NCBI GenBank assembly: GCA_017979445.1
Contig: CM030715.1
Location: 34,531,756 to 34,595,755, forward strand
Source of the DNA: Akebia trifoliata
Taxonomy: Eukaryota; Streptophyta; Magnoliopsida; Ranunculales; Lardizabalaceae
Reading direction: 5' to 3'
Length of the DNA stretch: 64,000 nt
Shown: piece after piece, positions 1 through 11,784 of the stretch
Numbering within the stretch: position 1 is the first letter of the stretch
Layout of the letters: the number at the start of each line of letters is the position of its first letter
Program-made: the position numbers and the translations under genes
The notes under the pieces: model-generated
Told to the model about the DNA's origin: nothing
The model's database searches: none
Seen by the model: only the letters and a program-made list of their open reading frames with translations

Positions 1-160
1 ATTTGAAACATCTCATGAGACAAATCAAAATATTGAACGTGAGTCCTAAGTCTCGTTCAACTTCGATACTGAGTTAACTCAATCGATACGTCTCGGTCTC
101 GAATGAGTTTTAAAACCATGATCACTAGTTGACAAGTTGATCCAGCTACAAACATGTATA
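1..160. repeat. Right-end remnant of a dispersed MITE
   Basis: The AT-rich start of the window ends in the motif GAGTTTTAAAACCATG (about 107-122). The same terminal motif closes the MITE at 34442-34637 and a remnant near 50694. I infer a right-end fragment of that hAT-like family; its left end is outside the window or degraded. No coding potential is seen. Confidence 0.4.
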
Positions 161-1584
161 GAAGTCCTCAGGGCTCTTCTTGGTTTGTTTGTTGGGTTAA
201 TTTGTTGAACTTTCAATTTTTTTCTTTATTATTTTGTTCAAAATAATCTTCAAGAAACATTTAACATCTAAGAGTCATATATTCAGGACAAAATTTCGAT
301 AGTTGTGACTGTGTAATACAGGGCTGGGATAACATTATTACATAAGCATGCCAACACCCAAGTCACTCACTAATAGTACAATAATTTTCACCTCCAATTT
401 TGGGTAATAATTTGTACGCATTCCGAAACAGTTGTACGAGTGGCAAAATGAACTCTATTGGGGGACTTGTTTCTAAATCCTCCTAATTTTTTGAGAAAAT
501 TCAGAAGCCGTCGATTTCTCAAAATTCCTCCATCAAAATTAGATTTTTGCTTGGATGCTACTTCAATCAATCACAAAAATAAAAAAAAATAAAAAAAATA
601 AAAAAATAAAATTATAATACTGAAATAGTCAAGTTTCACTCCCTTTAAATGTATAAAAACAGGGTAAATTTATCAAAACATATACCACATTTCAACTATT
701 TATCAAAATGGTAAACTGTAGTAATTAATTTTGAAAACGGTAATTTACCATTTTTAAAATTAATATTTTTTACCAAAATGGTAAAAACAGTAAAATATAA
801 TTTTTTTTTTATTGAAAATACCTTTTTTTATTTTTTGACTGAAATTACGAAAAAATCCTCTCCTCTTTCATATTTCTGTTTGGTGTCATTTGTATTGAAT
901 AAAATTTGAGAAGATGGAAAAGACGAAGTGCAAGTTTTGTTGGTGTTGGGAAGATTAAAAAGAAGAGAAAGATTTAGTTGGATTTTGATTTATTTCTAAG
1001 GTTAAAATGGTAAATGCATATGTAAAATAAAAAAGGGTATTTTCGATATAATTTTTTTTTTATATTTTACTATTTTTACCACTTTGATAAAAAACATTAA
1101 TTTTGAAAACAATAAATTACCGTTTTCGGAATTAATTGCTACAATTTACTATTTTGATAATTAATTATGAAAATTGAATCATTTTGATAAATTTCTTTAA
1201 GAACAAAGTCCTAAAAGGAAGATAATAAATCCTAATTCCTCAAACATCATAACTACAAATCAAATATTTATTCAAATTAAGGTAAGTCATCTATCAATTA
1301 GGAATGTTTGCATTTTGGAAATGCTTGGACATGGTCCTGTCACAACTTTTTCAAGCAGCCCCTATCGCAGTTACATTGCCGGAAATGCCAAGAACATGGA
1401 TCGAACTTCTTGAGATTGATGAGTATAGTGTATCATAATCCCTAGATAACATAACAAGAAGAAAAAGACAAGTACAATGACATACGTTCATTGAACACTC
1501 CATACTCCATCATGGGACTGGGCTGGCGTTTATATATGGTAAATTAATTCCAAAATATTTCACAACTTGTTAAATAATCAATAA
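161..1584. repeat. Direct duplication, copy 1 (noncoding)
   Basis: This stretch matches 3697-4588 in the same orientation over most of its length. Shared blocks include one around 170-300, one around 410-560 and one around 1200-1584. The last contains a conserved 60-base core, CTTGGACATGGTCCTGTCAC onward. Copy 1 carries an extra 540-base MITE (about 661-1203) that copy 2 lacks. One frame of the core stays open for about 35 codons in both copies, but I recognise no protein. It may be flanking DNA co-duplicated with the cyanoalanine synthase relic. Confidence 0.8.
661..1203. mobile_element. MITE with ~150-base terminal inverted repeats
   Basis: The two ends fold onto each other over about 150 bases: the left arm GGTAAATTTATCAAAA and following sequence matches the reverse complement of the right arm ending TTTTGATAAATTTC. 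The interior is AT-rich with no ORF. Copy 2 of the local duplication (around 4175-4195) has no insert at the matching position, which supports insertion and gives the approximate limits. The superfamily is not clear because no clean target-site duplication is readable. Confidence 0.75.
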
Positions 1585-3046
1585 TGTATTAATAATCCAT
1601 TTTATTTTAAACATAAACTCAATCAAGACCAAATATGGAAAGATTTTACTCTGATTTACCATAACATGTCCTGAAAATTGAAAAACTCCCAAAACCGTAG
1701 ACTATACATTTGTAATTGGTCTTCGTTGAACAACAATGTCACTTACTTCATTTGATTATGAAATTAGAAGACTAATACACGATAGGGTGTCATTCTATAT
1801 ATCCAACATAAAATGAACTTAAGAATCTGGGTCGTCAATTAATAATTAAGTAGGGTTTGTGTATCTTCATGTACAATGTTTCTACTAATTATCAAACCCC
1901 AATAACCAAATATTCGATAATACAAACCCCTATGCGATCATTTATTAGAGCCTTTCTACTAATTTATTGAATGTCGCTCGTTGTACAATAAATTTCCAAA
2001 AGATGGGAAATTAACCATTTTTCGAAAAAAATTCAGAATCCGTCATTCTTTTGTGGAAAAAAATCAGCGATCTTCCAAAGGATCTGCCCGGAATCAACGT
2101 GAAGAAGGATGTTTCTCAGGAAAATTCTTCTTCTTGTTCTTTGTTTTTTCCCTCTTTTTTTCTGAAATTTTAGATATTTTGGAATTTTGTTTTTCATAAA
2201 TGGGAGAAAAAGCAGAAGTTGATTGGATTACTGTAGCCAATCAGCCCTCTGATCAGTGGGGACATTTATTTATTTTCTGGTACATTTGTCTATCCTACCA
2301 AATAAAAGAACTGGATCTGTTTTGGGCATAAAAGATGGGAAATTTGTTTTTCTAGAAAAATTTTCCCCTTTTTCAAAGAAATTCAACTATTACCTTATTT
2401 TTATGATTGGTTAGGAAAATCGGTTGGAAAATTAGGTTTGAGTGTATATGAATTATAATCGCGCATTTTTGAAGAAAATTACTTGGTGGGAAAAAAAAAA
2501 AACTAGCGATTTTTTTAAAAAGAAAATTCGTTCTTTTAGAAAATTCGATCAAAGGTTAATCCCAATGATTTGAATTAACATAAAAAAGTTAGGGGGTGTT
2601 TAGAAAGAAATCCCTCCATCTGAGGACTTTTTCTAAAAAGTTAGGTATTTTAAGCTGTCATATTGGTCATATTTGGTGCGTCCAACTTGCCTCATCAAAT
2701 TTTGGTGGGCCCCAGTTATGTGGGCTCATTGTTGACGATTGTCCAACAGGCCCGACCAGATTATGAAGCCCTATTAAATTCGGGTCTATTTCTAACCTGC
2801 ACCATTTTAAACCTGATTGGAATTGGGTCCTACCCGAATTTCCGTATGAGATAACTCATAACCTGACAGCCAACGGGTCATATAATTTTAAGTGGATCAA
2901 AATGGAGACGAAGGCATTAACACGCCAAATTTTACTTATAACACACCAATCCTTTTGAAATTAGACATTTTGTATAATAGATTGGTGTGTTAATGGTATC
3001 TCTCTAAAATATTCCATTATTTCATATTTCATATTTCATATTTCAG
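1585..3046. other. Intergenic, no gene recognised
   Basis: AT-rich DNA between the first duplication copy and the cyanoalanine synthase relic. Short open frames at 1981-2199 and 2663-2854 lack similarity to anything I know and have no splice context. A small inverted repeat (about 2903-2992, around the motif TAACACACCAAT) may be a short MITE. Confidence 0.5.
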
Positions 3047-3485
3047 CTAATCGGGAAAAATCCGCTCCTATATCTTAACAAAGTCACTGAAGGTTATGTG
3101 GCTGTCAAGCAAGAGATGATGCAACGAACTGCGAGCATCAGAGATAGGTACTTTGGAATCTCATTATGGTTCATTTATCGATCCGAAATCGTTGAAAATC
3201 ATAAAAAAGTCTGTTGATTAGTTTGGGCTGGGCTTCATATCCAATGGATCACTTCTTGGATGGGCCATAGATAATCATAATAAAGTCCGTTAATTAGACG
3301 GTCACAAGTATTATTGTCTAACCAAAGTCTGCTAATCAATGGTAGCGATGAAACGATCCCACATACTATATATAATGTACTATTTATTTTGTTAATTATA
3401 TCCACTTTATTAAACTTGTTGTACCAGACCTGCGTTGGCAATGATCTTGGATGCAGAAATGAAACAGTTGATAGCTCCTAGCAAG
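3047..3485 (+). pseudogene. Beta-cyanoalanine/cysteine synthase fragment
   Basis: Two exons of a PLP-dependent O-acetylserine(thiol)lyase/cyanoalanine synthase remain: 3047-3147 and 3428-3485. The first follows a TTTCAG acceptor and both donors are GT. The split Arg codon joins in phase. The peptide reads LIGKNPLLYLNKVTEGY..., then KQEMMQRTASIRDR, then PALAMILDAEMKQLIAPSK, matching the family block around its PLP lysine. In the family the motif is SSIKDRPA, where Lys forms the Schiff base with PLP; here it is ASIRDRPA, so that Lys is Arg. Neither the targeting exon nor the following exon (TSGNMG block) is found nearby. I call it a pseudogene relic, probably of the mitochondrial cyanoalanine synthase subgroup. 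Family assignment is from memory of the proteins. Confidence 0.85.
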
Positions 3486-3696
3486 GTGAATTCAACCTCC
3501 CCTTAATTCACCATCTCCATAGCTCTTATTCATGATTTAGATTTTGAGGTTGTTTGATTGATAGTATAATTCCATCTGAGTTGAGAAGAGGTATAAGATC
3601 ATAATAGTTATTTTATAGAGCTGCTATGGGCACCCCAACTTTTACTTATTACAACCCAAATTTAGAAAAAAAAAAAAAAACAAGTCACATTTGTGA

Positions 3697-4588
3697 AGAA
3701 CTTCTCTGGGCTCTTCTTAGTTTGTTTGTTGGGTTAATTTGTTGAACTTTCAATTGTTTCCTTTATATTTTGTTCAATAATCTTCAAGATACATGCATGC
3801 ATTTAACATCTAAGAGTCATATATTCAGCACAAAACAGAACAATTTGATGTTGTAATACAGGGCTGGGATATTCTATAGTTGGATGATTATCTACAACTT
3901 CTCGTTTGGGCCAGGGGAAATGCATGCATAAGCGCGCCAACACCCAAGTCACATTTGTGCATTAATTTGTACAGATTCTGAAACAATTGCAGCACAAGTG
4001 GCATAATGAACCCCAATGGGGGACTTCTTTCTAAATCCTCCTAATTTTTTGAAAAAATTTGGAAGCCGTCAATTTCTCAAAATTCCTCCATCAAAATTAG
4101 ATCTTTGCTTGGATGCTCGTTCAATCAATCAATCACAAGAAAGATTAAAAAGACAAATTCCACTCCCTTAAAATGTATAAAAATAAAAATCCTAAAAAGA
4201 AGATAATCAATCCTAATCTCTCAAATCAATATTTATTCAAATAACGTAACTCGTCTATCAATTAGAAATATTTGCATTTTGGGACTGCTTGGACATGGTC
4301 CTGTCACAACTTTTTCAAGCAGCCCCTATCACTGTTATATTGCCGGAAATGCCAAGAACATCAATTGAACTTCTTGAGATTGATAAGTATAGTGTATCAT
4401 AAATCCTAAATAACATAAGAAGAAGAAAAAGACAAGTACAATGGCATTGAGCACTCCTCCATCATGGCATGGGAGCGGGCTGGCATTTAATATAGGAAAA
4501 TTTTCATGGAATTTATAGCAACATAGATATGGTAAATTAATTCCAACATATTTTGAAAAGATTTCACAACTTATCAAATAATCAATAA
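3697..4588. repeat. Direct duplication, copy 2 (noncoding)
   Basis: Second copy of the segment at 161-1584, starting about 210 bases after the cyanoalanine synthase relic. It lacks the MITE present in copy 1 and has its own small insertions, for example around 3865-3930. No convincing gene is seen on either strand. Confidence 0.8.
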
Positions 4589-5154
4589 ACACGAATTAAA
4601 TAAAATATTTTAATTTTGAAAATGATAATTTAGTATTTTCAGAGTTAAAAATTCGCCTAGCTTTTCTTTTCAGAATTTTAAACTTATTCAACTTGTCAAA
4701 TATTTCTCTTTTAATATATTTAATTGTAAAATCTTTATGTATTAATAGTCTTTTTTACATTTTTTTTGTAAAATACATTTAACCAAGCACGCGCATTCAA
4801 GAAATTTCCATTTCTTTTTTACTTTTTGCCTATAAATCCCCATTTCAAATCACGTGGGAATTTGTTACTTACCACTTTTTGTTTTTTCACCAATTCATGT
4901 GTTGTGCATCGAACCCATCACCCACTTCAACGGAGCGGATCATTTGTATCTCTATTCCTGTAGCGCTTTTACACGGTTAAGATAGTGCCACGTCAACAAC
5001 ACATTCAAAGTATACAGTTAAAAATTGTTTGAAAATTAGAGGTTCAATGATCGTACATTTCCGAAGGCTTAGATTATGCTAAAAAATATATTTTTTCTGA
5101 TTTTTTTTTCAATCTAATCCAAACCATGAGTACAAGAGATCTGAAAGGTTAGTT
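4589..5154. other. Intergenic, nothing recognised
   Basis: AT-rich DNA without convincing ORFs, splice-flanked exons or long inverted repeats. Confidence 0.5.
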
Positions 5155-5320
5155 TTTTTTAAGAATAACGATGAATGCACATGGTTGGGTACACGGCTGA
5201 CATAGCAAAGGCACATAACCATACCTTTTTCGTGTGTATCACGATGAAAACGATCTATGGTTTGTGCCCTTGACATGTCAGTAGCGTACCAAGACCGTGT
5301 GCATTCTTTTATGTAAATGT
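5155..5320. mobile_element. Foldback MITE, Mutator-like group (tentative)
   Basis: The arms around GAATGCACATGG (left) and CCGTGTGCATTC (right) pair, with further pairing of the TGACATAGCAAAGGCACA and GTGCCCTTGACATGTCA segments. The centre, GTATCACGATGAAAA followed by CTATGGTT, is also found in the element at 61758-61984, which has a 9-base target-site duplication. The borders are approximate because no clean duplication is visible here. Confidence 0.55.
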
Positions 5321-5440
5321 CTTGTATTTTATTGCGCTATGCAAAGTTGCATGAATCCCACTACCTAGTCAACGAGCGGAGCTCCCGTTCCAGATTTTTT
5401 TAATGAGTATGAAAAGTGCAATTATGTAATACTTTTTTAA

Positions 5441-5777
5441 TGCTATGTTTGGATTGAGAGAAATGGAGAAAGGAGAATAGAAGAGAAGAGAAAATAAATG
5501 ATTTTCTCTCCATTTCTCTTGTTTGGATTGTTAAGTGGAGAGATAAGAAAAAAGAATTGGAGGATAGATGAGAGAAAAAAAAAATGTTAGTTTTCTTTCT
5601 CTCCAAAAGTGGAGAGAAATCCTTATAAAATATTTTAAAATTCTAACTCTAACCCTTGATCTTTTTTATGATATTTTAAAATTTCAAAGTTGTCCCAAGA
5701 TCTCTCCTGTCAATCCAAGCATGGTCGAGAGAAATTGAGTTTCTCTTCTCTCCACTTCTCTCAATCCAAACATAGCC
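5441..5777. mobile_element. PIF/Harbinger-type (Tourist-like) MITE
   Basis: The terminal inverted repeat reads GCTATGTTTGGATTGAGAGA at the left and its inverse, TCTCTCAATCCAAACATAGC, at the right. The element is flanked by a 3-base TAA direct repeat (5438-5440 and 5778-5780), the size typical of PIF/Harbinger. The interior is rich in GAGAGAA/TTCTCTC and has no ORF of note, so it is nonautonomous. Confidence 0.75.
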
Positions 5778-6296
5778 TAAGAGATTTTTTATTTTTGAGG
5801 GTTTCTATTTTGGGAAGTTTTACATGTTTTGGTAACTCTTTGTTATATAATTCTAAATATCTAAGGTTGTAAAATTTATGAGAAAATAGTGATTGTTCTT
5901 GTTGTATTCTGTGGACGTAAGCACACTGCCGAACTACGTAAATCCTTGTGTGATTGTGTTATCTTTGTTATTTCAATTTTTCACAGATTCATCACGACTC
6001 TTTTTTGAAATTGTGATATTTTGTGACTGTAGAAGAAGCGCTACAGAAAAGTGGAGCTAAGAGGATCCGTTCCCCACTTCCACACCTTAACATGAGTGGA
6101 ATCCACTTTCCAAAATTAAGGCATCATCATCAAAAAGAGTTTACCCGCTGAATTATTTCAAAAATTAGGGGGAAAATTAGCAAGAAATCCCTATATTAAA
6201 GGATTTTACACTAATTTTTTATTTTTTCTTGTTGTCCTAAAGAATATAATAGATAAAAATGTTAGAATCATGAAGAGCAATGGTATGGTGGGAGTT
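5778..6296. other. Intergenic, nothing recognised
   Basis: AT-rich spacer between two MITEs, with no convincing gene. Confidence 0.4.
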
Positions 6297-6818
6297 AGGG
6301 GTGCAAGTTGGTACAATTCAAACCGAGAATCAAATCAAATTGATAGCTTTGAGGTGGTTTGGAACAAATTGCGGTTCTATTCCGGGTTACAAAAATGGAG
6401 AACTGATCAGTTTGGTTCGATTCTCAAATCAATCTTGAATATAACCGAATCCTTTGCGATAAATAAATATATATGTATATAATAATTTATATGAATTATT
6501 TTAGGAGTTAAGACATAGATTAATGATTTTTTATGAATAAACTAATGATTTTTTATGTATAAATTAATGATTTATTGTATAAAATTTTATATTTATTATA
6601 TATTTGTTTTTTTATTAAAAAATATTACTAACAATTTATAGAATATTGGCAACCCATAGAACTAAATTAAATCAAACCATCTTAAGTTCGATTTGGATTT
6701 GTTTGATTTCAATGGAATTTTATTTGGTTCTAGTTCTTATTTAGAGAAATTGACCAATATCGATTCGATTCCGATTTGACTTCAAATTGAACTAAACCAA
6801 ACCAACTTGCAACCCTTG
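6297..6818. mobile_element. hAT-type MITE with GGGGTGCAAGTTGGT ends
   Basis: The left end GGGGTGCAAGTTGGT pairs with the right end ACCAACTTGCAACCCT, and subterminal GAATCAAATC/GATTCGATTC blocks also face each other. The flanks TGGGAGTT and AGGGAGTG resemble a worn 8-base duplication, as expected for hAT elements. The interior is very AT-rich and noncoding. Confidence 0.65.
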
Positions 6819-7084
6819 AGGGAGTGGGGACACTACAAGGAGATTTGTTGGGCCCTCTAAGAGGCCCCACTACATACCTTTACCCATGTAAAAAGAGGAT
6901 TGTTTGCTACGATTTTTTTACTTGACAATCAGAATGACAATGCCTGGACCTCTTGTTTACTCCTCCCCATTCAAGAAACTGAACCTCCAATTCAAGATCT
7001 TAAAACACTTTGTTTTGTTTCTGTTCTTATAATCTAATTATAATTATATAATATCTGCGTTGCTTCGATAACTTTGTTTTATGG

Positions 7085-7660
7085 GTTTAAAATGTAGAGG
7101 AGAAAGTGAAGAGTTTGACTGGAGATGTGGGGACTCAAAGTACTGATATTTGTTCAAGCAGTCTTAGCCCTACTTCAACACCATCCATAAAGGAAAAATC
7201 ACTAAAGTTTTGCACGAATAAAGGTGGAGAATCACCCAATTCTTGTACTAAATCCAAGTCAGAGGAAGAAATATGAACTCGAAAATTACTGTAAATATTG
7301 TTCGAGTTATTTTGGTTAGAAATAATTGGTCGTGTATAGGAATGAAGCTCTTTTTTTACTTCCCTTCACCAGGTGTTTGATGAAATGCTTCAAGGATGTA
7401 TTCTTGGTCAGTCATAATTATTGGATCAATTAATATTGTATTCTGGAAGTGTGTTTCAAAATCATTTCCATTTTTTAATAATCTTGCTCTTATTGTTTAC
7501 AATTTTTTTTTTCTTTTTTAACTGAGATCAACTTTGGTTTTGAATCAGACAAGGGCCTTCTTTGGATTTCGCTTCTATTTGAATCTTACTTTAATCAGTT
7601 CTCATCTAAGCAAGCCATCAATGTAAGCATCTAATGAAAATTGCTTTCTTTGGTACTAAT
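7085..7660 (+). pseudogene. Exon-like fragments of an unidentified gene
   Basis: Three pieces look like exons but I do not recognise the protein. At 7097-7276 a TGTAG-preceded open frame reads EEKVKSLTGDVGTQSTDICS and continues Ser-rich to a TGA. At 7374-7409 a CACCAG acceptor precedes GTGTTTGATGAAATGCTTCA. At 7550-7623 a TCAG acceptor precedes a frame reading KGLLWISLLFESYFNQFSSK and ends in a GT donor. The second and third join in phase (a split Asp). The second is echoed imperfectly near 7783. There is no start codon context or intact frame across all three. They are probably fragments carried with the cytochrome c1 piece just downstream. Confidence 0.35.
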
Positions 7661-8506
7661 TTTTATAGTTGATGGATCCTTGATAAAATCTAATTCCATA
7701 GCAATTACTAAAGTTTTAAATAATTTAGTTATCTTGCTTGCTCGTGTATGTCAGAGAAGTTCATATTTTACTACCCCTCCCCAGGTATTTGATTAAATGC
7801 TTCAAAGGGTTTTTTTTCATTTTTCTTTTTGTGGGTGGTCATAAGAAGAGAAACTGGTTCAGAAACAAATGATCTGTTACAGAACCATCTTTCTATCTTT
7901 GCTCCAAATAGTGGTATTCTTTATAAGGTTTTGTAACTATTCTTTGTGCTCTTTTATCTTTATTATATAACATGTTTCCTCCCCAGTTGTGCTAAAGAAA
8001 CTGAGGTCAAGATTGGAAAAATAGATGAAGTTATTTATCAAAATAAATAAATAGAAGAAGTTATTATTTTCATGCTTTCTATGTGTAGCACACATACAAG
8101 GTGGTTGGAGCAACCCACTTTTAGCTTTTCAATTCTATCTGTCAAGGATTATAATGTGAGAGAATGATCATCTTTCAAATGAATGGAGTTGCATCCCCAT
8201 TCAATCCAGTATAATTTTGGAAGTGCATTGTGATATTTTTGTTCTCTAGATGCACCCCTTTGGCATGTGACCCTATTTCGCTTTCATAGTCAAGTTTGGA
8301 CTGTTTGGTGGGTATGCTTGACGATTGGATATGTCCTTAGTTAAGCATTTAGTTGACATTGTAGTTACTGTTAAATATGGTTAAGTTCATATTTCTACGT
8401 TATTGGGTTTTATTTCATTTAGTACTCTAAGACAAGTGTTTAATCGTTTTTTGCTAAGAGTAGTTGTATTTAATATGCAATCTGCTCCTGTATTGTCCTC
8501 TTTTAG

Positions 8507-8704
8507 ATTCAGGCAAGGTCAAGATGGAGTTGGATCTGCTGGTGTGAAGTCCTCAAGAGAGCTTGCACTCCTTGGAGCAAGCGTTTCTGGGATTCTGAGT
8601 TTTGCAACTATAATATTTGCTGATGGGGTGGAACATGGCTTGGAATGCCCAAACTATCCTTGGCCTCACAAAGGCATTCTTAGTTCATACAACCATGCAT
8701 CATG
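8507..8704 (+). pseudogene. CYC1: Cytochrome c1 (mitochondrial complex III) exon fragment
   Basis: An open frame after a CTTTTAG acceptor encodes a segment typical of plant cytochrome c1: GSAGVKSSRELALLGASVSG, then ILSFATII, then VEHGLECPNYPWPHKGILSS, then YNHAS. In the family this is the presequence/inner-membrane-sorting region and mature N-terminus, just before the CxxCH haem motif, which is missing here. The original donor seems mutated: ATGAGTAA where a GTGAGTAA-like donor is expected, so reading through hits an immediate TGA. The N-terminal and haem-binding exons are absent nearby. I therefore infer a DNA-level gene fragment, possibly captured by a transposon. Identification is from remembered family sequence. 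Confidence 0.85.
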
Positions 8705-9137
8705 AGTAAATATTTTCTTTCCGTCTAAATTTGTTAAAACCATTATCGAATACTTGTGTCGTTTACTCCCTACTAATTGGAGCTTCTTTCAAAGATGTGT
8801 AAGGTATGGACCATATTTTTTGTACTGCAGCAACTGTTTTTCTACCTCATAGGACAAATTGTCTACAAGTTGTAGGTTGTCTAGTTAAGTGTATCAATGA
8901 ACCACAATTTTTCTCATGTTCCTATCAATATATATAGACCTTAAGGCAAATGCAAATTTTTCTATATTTATCAGAGGATTTCCATTTTGTTGGTTCTCAT
9001 TATAGATCCACATGAGTAGTGTGGATTATAATTTGTTGCTCAATCTATGCTTCATGATTGGTATTACTGTGTTAAATTCTAATCAATAGTAATTTTTGTT
9101 TATTTCTTTTTGTTAAAGTAGTTTGAAAGTGTAAAAG
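8705..9137. other. Intergenic, possible captured intron DNA
   Basis: AT-rich sequence after the cytochrome c1 fragment. It could be intron DNA carried with that exon, but I see no following cytochrome c1 exon. Confidence 0.4.
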
Positions 9138-9265
9138 TGCCACTTCGCTAAGTGGTAAAACGCGTGGAGAATTGCTCCCACATCCTAGGTTCAGACCCCT
9201 TGAATCCATACTTCTTATGCTTACCACTAACCATATTACCTATCACTAACCACTACTCAAGCGTT
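9138..9265 (+). mobile_element. tRNA-derived SINE-like copy
   Basis: The head has an A-box-like block (CGCTAAGTGGTAAAACG) and a B-box-like block (AGGTTCAGACCCC) about 35 bases apart, as in tRNA-derived SINEs. The same arrangement and a similar tail (CTTAC...ACTAACC) occur in the SINE at 18377-18501 in BRM intron 1. It does not fold as an intact tRNA. The 3' border is approximate. Confidence 0.55.
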
Positions 9266-11784
9266 TACCTATCATGGTTTGAAATTGTGAAGAATCATAT
9301 GAATGAGAACTTAAATTATAATTTTTATTTTCTTCCTTTTATACACACTATTTGTTCTTGCACTTTGTTTCTCATATGTTCACTCCTAAACTATCTTGTT
9401 GAGTTTGTTGGTGTTAAGATCATATTCCCATCTTATTTAGTTTGAACATTTTTATCATTTTTCAATTTTGGAAAGGAGGGAGCAACGAAGTGGGATCCAG
9501 TGTGCTCGAAAATATTGAAATAAGTTCACTGGTTCTATGGTCATGTAAAGCTTTTGGAAGACCAACAAATCATTACTGCCTCCATTGTTTCCACTCTTCG
9601 AGCAAATCTTCGTTGTTTTATGGTGAAATCAAAGAACTAGCTGAAGGTCTTTTCTGGTGAAATCCATGAATTGGCTGAAGTTATATTCTTAAGTGTGTTG
9701 TATTATTGTTCGTAATTCATTAGATTCAAATTTTGGAACTGATGGTCGACTTTGGAATTAAAGTCGATGGTGAAGAAATTTATAAAGGATGTAATTGTCC
9801 AAGTACCTTAGGCAATATGTTGATATAAATTACTTTTTTTATATGTAAATTTTCTTGGGATTTTATTTATTTATTATTATTATTATTTTTTTTGTGTAGA
9901 GTTACCATTAGAAGAGTCAACAGACCACGAAACCAAAGTATTATATGCTACAAGGAGGAATTGAATGAGAAAAAAACCCCATCAAGGACGTTAATGATAG
10001 AGTTCATGAAGGTAATGAAGGTGATGCATTACAAATACATGAATCAATTGAGAAAAAAAAAAGATGAAATGAACAAAAGATGCAGTGGAGGAAGAGAAAT
10101 CGAGTCTCTTAATATACTCCCGATATTGCAATTGACAATTTCTAAAGTTCATCTGTGATAATTTCAATTTTCGGATGTCTTGCTTTTGTTGATTGCAAGG
10201 GACTTATGTGATCGTAAATTCAACTGATTACAACTTGTCTTGAATAAAGAAGTTTTCAAAATGGTTACCATCGCTATTCTTTCTAACGATGCATGTATGC
10301 TTTAAGGTTTTTCCTTGAACCGAGAATTGAAATCTAGAACTAAAAAACGTTATGATCATTGACGCTAATACATAGCAATTTCCTCATTCCAAACTTTGTA
10401 GTCTTATCCTTTTCTACTATGTTAGGTTATCTAGGCTTTTAAAATCGTAATCAACCATTTGATGGGATAGAAAATCCAAGGAGCAAGTGCTGTGATTTTA
10501 ATTGCAAATTTTACAATTGTGAATGTGAAGAGAATATTGAAATAAACTCTATGCGAGCTTTTGCTTATTTTCGCCTTGATATTGTCATTTATTTTAGGAT
10601 CTTAATTAATTTTTATTTAGGATTAAGATTGCATTATGTTTTGACTATTAGGACACATGGTTTATTAGTTTTGGCACCAAGCATGAGTTTCATACCTTAG
10701 TTGTGATTATATAATAAATTTCAAGACAAATAAATAACATATCTATCTATAAGTCTGGAATAAGTGACTCCAAACATCAAATCTTTTTTTAACAAATTAT
10801 AATCTTTTATAAGCACACCAAGTGGTGAATGGTAGTTAAGTAAAAACTACTATTACCCATGCCCCCATACATGCATTTCACTTTTATAAACTCCTATCTT
10901 TTGTTACCACCGTATTGTACAGATTTGAAGTTCTTGGCATGCATTACAAGATACAGATCTTGTTCTCTACTTGGAAGTAACCCTTTTGTACAAGATTTGA
11001 CATCCCCTTCTATTCTCCTTTAGTTTGTGTGAAATATATCAACATGACCCACATGAAATTTCAAATTAGCTATCCAACACAACACCACCACTTCCCTATA
11101 GATTTGTGGACAATCTCATATTCAAAAAAGATAAAATATATGCGTAGCTACTGAACTCTAAAATTTAAAATTAAATTTCAACAGTGAAATATACCCTCTT
11201 TAAATTTTATTTTTCAAAGCTTTTAGAATTTTGTCCTCTACATACCCTGTGGCATTAGTCCATGTTTGAAATTAAAATTTGAATTAATTTAGAGTAAATT
11301 TATTTTTTTTGAAATAATATAGAGAAATTTGTTTTGGTTTTGTTAGAAAACTATATTTTAAAAAACTAAGGTCCAATGATTTTTGAAAATTTGAAGAACT
11401 TACATTGTTTTCTTTGATTATTTACTCGACCAAGTCAATTTGACTCAATTGAATTCTAAAATACTATCGAGTCAATTAATTAACTTTCCAAAATTAAGGA
11501 ATAATTTAGATATTTTTATAATAAAAAAAAGGAGAAAAAAAAAATAACATTTTTGGTCTTGACCACGAGACTCCCATATTTAAAATTACTGAGTCAGCTC
11601 AATTAGATGTCTTTAGCAAATTGCTGCACATTTTTCATTAATTTATGTATATGGCCTTTTTTTTTTTAAAGAAAAAAAAAAATGGATTTGATATTTCCTT
11701 CTATTATGATTTTATGTAGGAAAATGCTGGAATGACACAGGGTATTTACTCGATTCTCACAAATCTGATGTGGGATGTGCACAT
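9266..11784. other. Intergenic, no gene recognised
   Basis: Open frames at 9442-9660 and 9892-10158 lack recognisable domains and ATG/splice context. A TTA-rich tract lies at about 9866-9890. The end of this stretch (11100-11780) is AT-rich with oligo-A/T tracts. No inverted-repeat element is obvious. Confidence 0.5.

Noticed and set aside
8403..8506. N-terminal extension of the cytochrome c1 frame as a real short gene
   Set aside because: The frame does not begin with ATG and the part before the CTTTTAG acceptor has no cytochrome c1 similarity; it reads as intron.
9138..9210. tRNA gene
   Set aside because: A- and B-box-like motifs are present, but the acceptor and anticodon stems do not form and a related copy carries a target-site duplication; a SINE head fits better.
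9892..10158. Transposase-like or regulatory small protein
   Set aside because: Lys/Arg/Glu-rich frame without ATG at its start and without a motif I can name.
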